A DNA stretch of 64,000 nucleotides from contig NC_134137.1 of assembly GCF_033958435.1 (NCBI RefSeq), positions 254,432,501-254,496,500 of the forward strand, written 5' to 3'. The notes beneath the pieces are model-generated. The model ran no database searches. It was not told the origin of the DNA and saw only the letters and a program-made list of their open reading frames with translations. This DNA comes from Carettochelys insculpta (taxonomy: Eukaryota; Chordata; Testudines; Carettochelyidae). The first letter of the stretch is position 1. Every line of letters starts with the position of its first letter. Shown in pieces: positions 33,801 to 45,800 of the stretch. Position numbers and translations under genes: made by a program.

Positions 33801-36800
33801 AAGGCCTTGCGTGAAATCAACAGCAAAACTCCCATTGACTTGTGTAGAGCCAGTGTTTCCCCCATTGTCTACTTGTTTTCTACTAGCCCACTTTCGGAGC
33901 TGTATAAATAAATATTAACATATCTTTTTGTTGGTTTGTGCTTTCCCACATTCACTTGTATTTTTTAGACGTTCTTTACAATGTATTACACTTAAACACA
34001 GGCATAATAATTTAGCCTTTTGGCTAACATTTTCAGAGTATTCTATCTATACATGGCTAGATCTATAATTCTACTTATTTTCGTGTGATACTAATTACCG
34101 CACCATGGCTATGAATATAGAAAGCATGTAAACACATGTTTAAATTTAGGCAAGGAAATAGCCTTCCCTGAACTTGAATTCAGGGCTTATTTGAGTATAT
34201 GTGACAGGGAAAGTCACACTTCCCACCAAATTGCTTGTGATCTCCATTTGTAAATACAGTCACAATCCCTGAAATATTTGTAAAACTATCTGCTTCTTAA
34301 TAATGTCTGTTAACTAGTCACTTAAAGCTGAAAGAAAAAAATAGATTAAAACCACGTTTTCAATATACTTTTTCCCTCATATTGTCACTTGATTCTGATC
34401 TTGCCAGGTATACTATACATATGAGCCCACACAAAGCCACAATGACTTCTGTTGGGCTCCATGTGGGTGAAGGAATATTACTGAATAGTGTAACAGGCAG
34501 GATAGGAGCCTGACAACGTAGAGAAAAATTTATTTAAGAACTATCATTAGAAATTCTCATGCACTATTTGTATTTTTTCAGACTAATGGTTGTTTTTTCC
34601 TGCCACAATGCATGGAGATACACATCTCATAGAAGTGGAAGGGACCTTGGAAGGTCATCAAGTCCAGTGCCCTGCATTCTTGGTAGGACCAAGCACCATC
34701 TCTGACTCTTTTTTCTTGTACCCCAGCTCCCTAAATGATTGAATTCACAACTCTGGGTTTAGCAGGCTGATGCTGTAACTATTGAGCTATCTCAGGAAGA
34801 GCGATAACTCAGTGGTTTGACCGTGGGCTTGCTAAACCCAGCATTGTGCATTCAATCTTTCAGGAAGCCATTTAGGAGTCTGGGGCAAATAGATTTTAAA
34901 AAAATAAAATCTGTCAGGGCTGTCACACAGCACACAGTCAACCTGTGGAACTCCTTGCCAGAGGACGCTGTGAAGGCAGGACTCTAACAGAGTTTAAAAA
35001 AGAGCTCGATAAATGTTTGGAGGTTAGGTCCATAGCTGGCTATTAGCAAGGGGTAAGGTATGGTGCCTAGCCTTTTGTCGAAGGTGGCAGATGGATGGCA
35101 GGAGACAAATTGCTTGATCATTGTCTTCAGTTCACCTCCTCTTGGGCACCTGGCATTGGCTACTGTTGGCAGACAGGATACTGGGCTAGATGGACCTTTG
35201 GTCTGACCCAGTATGGCCATTCTTATGTTCTTATGGTGCTTGGTCCTCTCAAGAGGGTAGGGGACTGGACTTCATGACTTTCCAGTTCTATGAGATGTGT
35301 ATTCCATATTTATATTTTTTATATTTATATTTTCTGCATTAAGTACATTACTGAAATCATGAAATCTTCCTTTTCTTAAAGGTGCCATAAGATCATTTGG
35401 AATGCTTGGGCCAATGTTTGGCTTTCTGCTTGGATCTTTCTGTGCTAATCTGTGGGTAGACATTGGAGTGGTGGACCTTGGTAAGACACAGAGATAATTC
35501 ATTGAATGATATTACTGAAATATCAGTGACTCAGATATTCTGTAAGTGTTCAGAAATTGTTTTGGAGGAAGCTGTCTTAGAAAAGGGGGGCTCTCTGATG
35601 GGCGTTACTATTTCGATAGTTAACATCATTGTTTGGCTGGCATGTTAGATGGGAAGCTGGAAATTCAGTGATGTGCACAGATAAAAAAAAACAGGAAGAC
35701 TGTGTTAACTGAATATTTAGAACTTCCAGAGGGCCAGTTTTGCTCCAAGTGAAGGAATGGGCAAAGATTCCTGGGCAAAAATTCCCTTCCATCATTTAAA
35801 TCACTTTGCCCATTTCTAATTCCAGGTAGGGTTTTGGGTCCTGAAATTTGCATTTTTTAAGGATTTTCTTGGAAAAGCATTGCAATGGCAGCCTGCAGCA
35901 AGAAAGGGACATCAAGGAATGCTGAGGTACATTGTGGCCCCTGTATAAGTGACTGGTATTTCCTAATGTTGGATGCTTGAGAATGATTCACCAATAAAAT
36001 AGTTATCAAGTCTCTTATATAATATGGCTAATCTTATATGTTTAAATATATGATACAAACATTCTTCTATACATTTACATTATAATATTCTAATATTTTA
36101 TATTTCACATAATCAAGAAACAAAAATTTAGTGCTTAATTTGGAATCTCCCTCTCTTTTTTTTTCAGAGAGCGTAACTATAACTCCAAAGGATATTCGTT
36201 GGGTTGGTGCCTGGTGGCTTGGACTGTTGATATGTGGAATAGCTAGTTTTCTGTCTTCATTGCCTTTCTGGTTCCTTCCTTATTCCATACCAAAAGAAGG
36301 AGAAGAAAGAAATCTGAAGAAGCTGAGTGAATCATCTGTTACTATCCAAGAGGATCACTGTAACATTAAGCCCAAATTTTCAGAAGCAGTAAAAGGTAAC
36401 AGTGTATTGTATGACCTATTTCACATTGCTGTCCTTCAGTTATAAATACAGGGCTACTTATGTGTTTGTACAGAAATCAAGCTGCGTCCCTGGGTGTTAC
36501 TGCAATGCAAATAGTACATCAGCAGCAGCAGCATCCCATGTAGTGATGGGATAACTCCCGTGTGAGAATATGTTACAGGTCCCCCTTTGTGCTACTCCAC
36601 AGAGAATATGTGGTGGTAGAACCTAACCCCCCCCCGCATACTATGGAGCTTTAGCTAAAGCTGTAACAGCTTGTAGTTCTAGGCATGGAGGTCCCTGATT
36701 TAATGTCTCTATGTGTTAGCCATTTCATTAGCATGACATATTGTTACATCCATAAACATAAGGTAAAAGACACTGAGTAGGGAAGCTGATGGAGGAAAAC

Positions 36801-39800
36801 CTGATTCTTTATTAATGAGTACTTCATTCCTCTGAAGTTACTCCCCTCTATTAAGGAGATGAATGTGAAAGAGGGAAATAACAACTACAGTATTGCTATC
36901 ACCTACAATTTTACCGCAAATCTCACGACATGCAGTAGTTTTTCCTAAAGCCCCAGCTCCTGGAGTCATGTGATGATGGGACACTATTATCTATTTTTCT
37001 TTTTTTTTTAAATTAAGGTTCTAGCCCTCATGATTGAAGACAAAAACTTTAAGATGCAAATCCTAAATGCTCACCTGAAGAGGAGCTCTGTATAGTTTGA
37101 TAGCTTGTCTCTTTCACTAAGAGAGATTGAACCAACAAAATATCGCACCCATCTTATCTCACTAGAAAAAAGGCATATAAAATGAGCCCCCTATGATAAT
37201 TATTTAAAATCTCATGATTTTTGGGACCCAAAGCATGAGCTTTGAATACCTAGGGGTGGCAGGATTTTAGATAACTTGCAACCACTGACATTACTCTTAT
37301 TATTAGTTGTAGTAGTAGTACAGGTTGACCTTCTCTAGTCTATCAACCTCAGGACCTGACCAGTGCTGAACAAGAGAATTTGCCAAACCACAGGACGTCA
37401 ATATTGTCGGCCAGCATTATCAACACTTCCACTGCTTACTGTGCTCTTTGAAGACATTTACATGTAAATGTCAGCTAAACAACACCACAGAACACTGAGA
37501 GCCAGAATTGGAGGCTGTAAACAAACTTTATGGGACTGTGGGAAACTTGGCCACAACCATGATAAGTGGTCATCCGGCTAACTAAAATCATGCTGGATCA
37601 CATATGTTGCTGAACAGGAGAGTGCTGGACTACAGAGGTACAACTTGTAGCAGCCCATTGTTGTAATTGCAGTCCTCAGTCAAGATATGGACTAAGCATT
37701 GTACAAGCATGTAAACATGTAAGTGCCAGTTCTAGCACCAATGATTTTACAATCCAAGTAGACATTGAAAAAATCAGGGATATAAGGCAGGTCTCTTGAT
37801 TCCCAGTCTATCACATTACCCACTAAATTGCATCACCTCTTTATGAATTAGTATCTTTATAAATCAAGTATGGAAGAAGAGGAAAGTTCTCATTGGTATA
37901 TAGATAGCCTTAGTCTGAAGGGGAGAAAAATAAATTAAACTTTCCAACACAGTCAGTAACTAAATCAGTGTCTGGTTCATCAGCTGAATAATGACAAAAC
38001 TTTCCATATGACTAGTTTATATTTAGCAGGGAAGACAACATAAGAACTGGAGATCACCAAATGAAATTAACAGGTAGCAGGTTTGAAACAAACAAAAGGA
38101 AGTGCAGTGCGCAGTCAACCTGTGGAATTCCTTGCCAGAGGATGTTGTGAAGGCCAGGACTTTATCAGCGCCCAGAAAAAAAACTAGATACTTATTAGCC
38201 AAGATGGGAGGAATGGTATCCCTTGCCTTTGTTTGTCTGAGGCTGGAAATGTGTAATAGGGGAGGGATTGCTTGATGATTACCTGTTCTGTTCATTCCCT
38301 CTGAGGCATCTGGCATTGGCTAATGTCAGAGGACAGGATGGCTGGCTACAAGGACCTTTGGTCTGACCCAGTCTGGCTGGTCTTATATTCCAGACTTCCT
38401 ACCAACATTGAAGAAACTTCTTGGGAACCCAGTCTTTCTGGTCTATTTGCTCCTCACTGTTCTGCAGTACAATTCTGTAGTTGGGATAATAACTTTTGAG
38501 ACAAAATTTATGGAACAGCTATTTAATATAGCAGTGTCAAGAGCCATCCTTCTAATTGGTACGTATCACTTTTTTGTCATTATTTTATTTCCACTTTTAT
38601 CTTAAGACCCAATCCTGGTCCCAGTTATTCCAAAGACAGATTTAACACTTGCCTCAGTGGAGTTGAATTGGGTCCTTAGGTATAACATGGAGTGTAAAAT
38701 ATCAGAGAGGTAGCCATGTTAGTCTGTAGCTTCGAGAACAACAAGAAGTCTTGTGGCACCTTATAGACTACAAGATACTTTGGAGCATAAGCTTTTGTAG
38801 GCAAAGACCCGTTTCATCAGATGCATGAGTGGGGGGTTGGTTTCAGAGCAGTATTTAAAGGGTGGGGTCCCAGTAAGAGGGAGGGCCAGAACTGACAAGG
38901 TCTATTCAGCAAGGTGGAAATGGCCCAGTACCAACAGTACTTATCAAAAGAGGAAAAAACAAGTCAGATGAGACGGGGATGTGAGCCTTAGTCAGTGTCT
39001 AATGGGGAGACATTAGCCATTAGACTCTGAAAAAGGCTCACATCTCCCTGTCTGATCTGACTTGTTTTTTCCTGTTTTGATAAGTACTGTTGGTACTGGG
39101 CCATTTCCACCTTGCTGAATAGACCTTGTCAGCTCCGGCCCTCCCTCTTACTGGGACCCCACTCTTTAAATACCCCTCTGAAACCACACACCCCCCCGAC
39201 TCATGCATCTGATGAAGCAGGTCTTTGCCCATGAAAGCTTATGCTCCAAAATATCAGTTAGTCTATAAGGTGCCACAAGACTTCTTCTTGTTCATGGAGT
39301 GTAAAAGTTTCCTTTGTGGCTGAGGGGTTAAAGCTTAAATTGAGGAATACTATTTACCTACAGTATTTTTGAAATACATAGTTCTACTGATCAGTTTCCT
39401 GTATTTCTTCATAGAGTAACCTGGCTTATGATAAATTTCAACGTATACTTTTTTTCTGCTGTTAATGGGATAACACTGTCTGAACCCCTTGGGATTTTAA
39501 GAATATTGAAATCCTTGGGGTGCGTCTACACTAGCTGGCTACTTCGAAGTAGCTGGCACAACGTCAAAATAGTATGCATCGCGTCTACACGTGCCATGTG
39601 CTATTTCAATGTTGAAATCGACATTAGGCGGTGAGACATCAAAATCGCTATTCCTATTCGAAGACGGGAATAGCGCCCTACTTCAACGTTCAACGTTCAA
39701 CGTTCAACGTTCAACGTTGAAGTAGGGCATGTGTAGATGATCCGCATCCCACTATGTCGAAATAGCGGGGTCCTCAATGGCGGCCATCAGCTGAGGGGTT

Positions 39801-42800
39801 GAGAGATGCTCTGTCCAGCCCTTGCGGGGCTCTGTGGTCTCCGCGTGCAGCAGCCCTTAGCCCAGGGCTTCTGGCTGCTGCTGCAGCTGGGCGTCCATGC
39901 TGCGTGCATGGGGTCTGCAACCGGTTGTCGGTCTGTGGATCTCGTGCTGTGCAGGCCGAGTGTGTCTGGGAGGGGCCCTTTAAGGGAGCGGCTTGGGGCT
40001 TTACTGGCCCCTTATTTCGACGGGGAGCGCTTGTGTGTGTGGAAGCTCCACATTTCCTTCCAGGTCAGCTCTTTTCGACGTTCTCTGTCGCTACTTTGAT
40101 GTTGAACGTCGATGGCACCAGCCCTGGAGGATGTGTAGACAATACGCATTGAAATAGCCTATTTCGATGCTCTTACATTCAAATAGGATACTTCAATGTA
40201 GTGTGCTAGTGTAGACATAGCCTTGGAGTCCTATTGCTTAATCTGAGCCAGTCCCTACTGCTTTCATCATAGGTTGGATCCAAAATGGAAGGGACTGATT
40301 TCTCATCCTAGTCTGGATGCTTCTGAATCCTCTTAAGAAGATTACTAAAATCACACAATAACAGTGTTTGGGATCAAAATCTCAGGAGTAGAGTATGTGA
40401 AATTTTGGAATCATCAGCTCTCAGCCCATACCCTAGACAGGATTCAGCCTAAAAATGGAATCCTAACTCAAGATCAATCCAAATCCAAACATTGCCCTCT
40501 CACACCAGGGCTATGTCTACACGTGCCCCAAACTTCGAAATGGCCATGCAAATGGCCATTTCGAAGTTTACTAATGAAGCGCTGAAATGCATATTCAGTG
40601 CTTCATTAGCATGCGGGCGGCAGCCGCGCTTCGAAATTGATGCTCCTTGCTGCCGCGTGGCGCGTCCAGACGGGGCTCCTTTTCGAAAGGATGCCGCCTA
40701 CTTCGAAGTCCCCTTATTCCCATGAGCTCATTGGAATAAGGGGACTTCAAAGTAGGCAGCGTCCTTTCAAAAAGGAGCCCCGTCTGGACGCGCCGCGCGG
40801 CGGCAAGGCGCGTCAATTTCGAAGTGCGGCTGCCGCCCGCATGCTAATGAAGCGCTGAATATGCATTTCAGCGCTTCATTAGTAAACTTCGAAATGGCCA
40901 TTTGCATGGCCATTTCGAAGTTTGGGGCACGTGTAGACACAGCCCAGGTTTGTTAGCTACCTATGGCCAGACCTCAAAAGGTTTGGAGGCTGATGTCAAG
41001 GGAGGGATTTTCATTTGAATTGTCCAGACTTCTAGCACCAGCAAACCTGTCCTGGAAATCACATGTGAAAAGGCAAGGAAAAGAATGAACAGTCTTTTTC
41101 TAAGGGAATTGTGGACATAATGAGAAAAGGAAGCATCAAGCAAAAATGAAACAGAACTTTAAGCTTCAAATACTCAATCTGAGGAATAGGGGAAGTATCT
41201 ATTTCAGCTAACCTAAATTTTAGATGTTCATAGTTAAGAAACCGAAAGACACAACATGCAAACTGCATCTGAGCATCACTCATTTAAAACATCCATGTAT
41301 TCTCTGTTTTTGTCTTGCAGGTGTGGTACTTTTACCACTTACATCTCTGAGCATGTTTCTGGGAGGCTATATCATTAAGAAATTCAAGTTACGCATAATC
41401 AGAATGGCAAAATTTGCATGTGCCACCTTTATAATTGCATACCTGTTAAGCTTCCTGTACTTCGCATGTGATTGTGAGGTACTCCAGGTGGCTGGTTTAA
41501 CAGTCTCCTATCCTGGGTTTGTATTCTCCCTGGGTTTGTGTTCTTGTTTTCATAATTCAGAAACACATGTTCTGTATCCCTGAATTCTTCTCATGGTAGT
41601 TACATTTCAGGTTGGGACCCTAACTAGAAAACAATCCAGTTCAGATCTGAACTGAGACTTATACTCTGTGACCCAGGCCCTTGTTTGCATGCTGTATTTT
41701 ACAGGTACAGTAAACTCTTTCGTATCCGGCATTCTATCATCTGGAATGCTCAGATAACCGGCATTTTAACCAGGAGTAAATTTTAGTGACATTTTCCATA
41801 AGTAAAGGACAGTGAAAGTAAATATAAATAAATATAGCAAATACTGTATAAATTTACAGTGCACAATACTACTGTTGATGGTAAATCAAGTACTCTGCAT
41901 ACATTTTTGTTTGTTTCTTAATATCTAATCTAGTTTTTCTTTAGTGTTATGCATTGCTAGGTATACCTCTCTCTTAGCCAGACTATTTGAATATCTGGCA
42001 AACTCCCAGTCCCGGGGCTGCCAGATATGAAAGAGTTTACTGTATATAACTTCATGCAAAAAGTCGCTATAGCTCTTTGATTATCTTATATGTAAAGTTT
42101 ATAGTGTTTATTTAAGGAGAAAACTAGCAGGGGATCACATGCTCAGTTGATGTAAATCAGCTCAATTCTGCCAAGGGCAGTGGAACAACACTGATTTGGG
42201 GCACCTTTGTTGCTGTGGCCATACTGACAGTGCCCACTACAGAGCATTAGCATTAGAGGAGACACTTCAGTACGTAGACCAGGCCCGATGCGCATGTATC
42301 CAACACACCAAGGAGAGGTCTTGCTGCTGCTGCTCTGACCAAACACCTGGAGTGATGACAACCATTTAGGGGTTTACACCACTACCTCATGTTCACAGGG
42401 CTAGTAGAGGATTGCAGAGGAAGGATACAGTTTGGCTGAAGCTGGCAGCAATTTCATATGAGATTTTTCCCCCCACTCTGTGCTGTCCACCAAGTCCATT
42501 AGCAAGCCCATTATGGGTCTCTTACTGTCATCTTTGTCACCAATGATCCCACCAAAGAGCACTTGTCATACCTGCTTTGCAATCTGAAACTACAATCCAG
42601 AAAAATTCTTAAGGCTCTATGATAAAACTAGGAGAACCTTGGCTTAGATCCATTTAGCTGACATTCTACATGCAACCACTACCTATCCGTTCTTCACACT
42701 GAAAGGCACTGCACACAGGAACTGTGTTACTCCATCTCATTTCACTGTGCTTTGGCATGCGTGTGTTTTCTAGGTTTATTTTTCAAATAAGGGCATGTTT

Positions 42801-45800
42801 TATTTGATCAATGAAGATACTGCTTGTGATTTCTCCAGAGTGAAACAATCTTCCTTCCTAAAAGATGACTTAACTGCCAGTTGCAATTCTGACTGCGGCT
42901 GTGAATTGAATCAATGGGACCCTGTATGTGGGGACAATGGAATCACTTACACGACTGCATGCTTTGCTGGCTGTAAATCATCCATTGGGATTGGAAAGAA
43001 TAGGGTAAGTAGGGAGATACAGATTAAGAGAATGAAAATAAAAATTGTTTGTACAACTATGGCATAATGGATGGTTCGAATAGGAGAGGCAGACCCCACA
43101 GAGAATGGGTAGATGATGTAGTAGATTGGTGCGGAGCTAGTCTGCAGAAACTAAGCCAGTCTGCACTGGACAGGGAAAGATGGAAGGAAATAATGAGACA
43201 GGCATCAGACACCAACGGGCGCTGAGCCCACGGTTGTTGTTGATGATGATGTAGGTTTCTCATCCTTTTTTAAATTCATATTATTTTATGCGTAAGCAAC
43301 CATGTAGCAATGGCTACCTGTTCACTACCAACTTACCACTTAACTAATGACTAGGCTAAGCACAAAGGCAACCAGATAGGCATTTTAAGGAAGCCAATAG
43401 GCGCTAAATGCCTGGCTCCAATTTGGCTGCATCTACACTTGCATTCCTCTTTTGAAAGAGGCATGCAAATGAGGGAAATTAAAAATGCAAATGAGGTGCA
43501 GATTTACATATCTAGCACATCATTTGCGTATTCTTATTTCAAAAGAAGAAAAGCAGCTTTAAAAGTAAAGCTCCCCATTGGACTCTGACAAAGGCTCACA
43601 TCCCCATCTGATCTGACTTGTTTTTTTCCCCTCTTTTGATAAGTACTGTTGATACTGGGCCATTTCCACCTTGCTGAATAGACCTTGTCAGCTCTGGCCC
43701 TCCCTCTTACTGGGTCCCCACTCTTTAAATACCCCCACTGAAACCACACCCCCACTCATGCATCTGATGAAACGGGTCTTTGCCCACGAAAGCTTATGCT
43801 CCAAAATATCTGTTAAAGTGCCACAAGACTTCTTGTTGTTCATCTTCAAAAGACTCCTTCTTCCCATAAAAAAGGGAAGAAGGGTTTTTTTCCAAAGGTG
43901 GAGTTTACTTTCAAAAAAGCAGTGTCTACACTGCGTCTCTTCTTTTGAACAAAGCTCTTTTGAAATAATAATATGCAAATGAGGTGCCGGATCTGTAAAT
44001 TTGCACCTCATTTGCATTTTCAATTTCCCTCATTTGCATGCCTCTTTCAAAAGAGGAATGCAAGTGTAGACACAGTCTTTCAGAGAGACTCAGCGGAGTT
44101 AGGCACCCAACGCCGCGTGAAGTTCAATAATCTAAATTCACTCTTTAGCTTCACCTTGCTTTAAACCTAGAAGCTGGTGTTTTTTAAACAACATTGTCCT
44201 ACTCAGCAAAGTGACTATAAAATAGAGCTTGAAATTCCCTAGTCTGGCACACTTTGGCACCTGACTGTCTCCAAGCACGAAAACTTTCTGGACCACAGGA
44301 GGTCAATATTGTCTAACACATTACCAACACGTCCACTACTTACTGGGCTCTTAGAAGATATTTAGGCGGAAATAACTGCACAGAACACTGAGAGCCAAGC
44401 CTGATGGTTGTAAACAAACTTTATGGGATAATGGGCAACTTGACTACCCCCAGGGTAAGTGGACATTCGGCTAACTAGAGTCATGCCAGACCACAGATGT
44501 TGCTGAACAAGAGCGTGCCAGAGTAGAGAGGCTCAACCTGCACATTTATCTGCAGATCTAGTACTCAGTGTTGCCCATGGACACCTAATTAAAACAAAGG
44601 CAGCCAAAAATTATTTTTGTCACTGAAGTATTCAGCATTCAAGCTGCTTATATCTGACTAAGAGGATTCTATGGCATTTTGTGCATTATTAGCTGAGTTG
44701 TTAGCTATAGTTTAATCCAGTGTTTCTTAAACTCTGTTCTGTGGAACACTGGTGTTTCACGAACAACTTGCAGATGTGCCACATGCATTTGGGAAAATAC
44801 ACTGATGGTCTATATTTTCCTGTGATTAAAACCAGATACGATGTACTTCATGGCTATGAGACTCGATTACACTACTTCATTTTGGTTTTGCTGTTTATGT
44901 TGCTGTTGAGCTTTCATTTATTTATTTATCTATTTATTTATTGTTCTGACATCAAGTTTTGGAAGAAAATTTTCATAGGTGTTCTGCACAAAAATATTAG
45001 TACTTGGTGTTCTGTGGTCTCAGAAAGTTTTAAGAAACACTGGTCTAATTAGAAACAACAGATTTGCTCAAATAGCTATGATGCTTTTTTTGTCTGGCTT
45101 GTAGAATCTTTATTACTGAGGACAATAAGTGAAATGGAAAGCTCTTAGTTTAGGGCCTGATGCTCATTTCGCCTTAGAGATCCCCTAAGCAGCCAGGACG
45201 TGGCTACCTAGGAGCAGTGAAACCTGTTATACCATCACACTTGCCACTTTTATTTAGGTCCCTAAATATAGATTAGGTACCCACATTTGAAAATTTAGGC
45301 CTGTTGTAATCTGGACATTTATGTACTTTAGCTGGTCCCCAAGTCTTTGATATGAAGAACACTTGCAGAAGTTCAGCTTTTAACTTTAACCCATCTTTAA
45401 TCTAAATCCAGAATAGCATGGCTGCCTAAATGGGATTCATAACTGGTTTGTGTCACTTTTACCATGGGAGGGGTGTGCACAGTGGGCTGGGCCGTGCCCA
45501 TTCTGTGCCCCTTCCCCATGCCATGGCCACCAGCCCTGCTTCAGGTTAGTGCCCCCATCCATCCGCCAAGCCCTGGCCCTACAGGAGGGTGGGTGGCACT
45601 GCCCCAGCCTGATCCAGGGCACTGCACAGGAGGACTGGAGAAGCCTTCACTTTGAAGCAGGGGGTGGATCTGGGAACAGGTCTTAGGCAGGGTTCTCTCT
45701 TCTTGTTTCTTGGCAGTCATTCGAGAACGAGTTGGATGCCTTCATGTCACCCTTTTATTTGTGAGCCCATTGATGGCTGACCAGCCTGATTCTGAAGCCA

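Noticed and set aside
34794..34860. Possible tRNA gene
   Set aside because: A- and B-box-like motifs are degenerate, the cloverleaf does not close, and the sequence continues into a SINE body with a second inverted copy.
40509..40944. microRNA gene
   Set aside because: The hairpin is about 215 bp per arm and bounded by transposon ends; a MITE explains it, though small-RNA production is not excluded.
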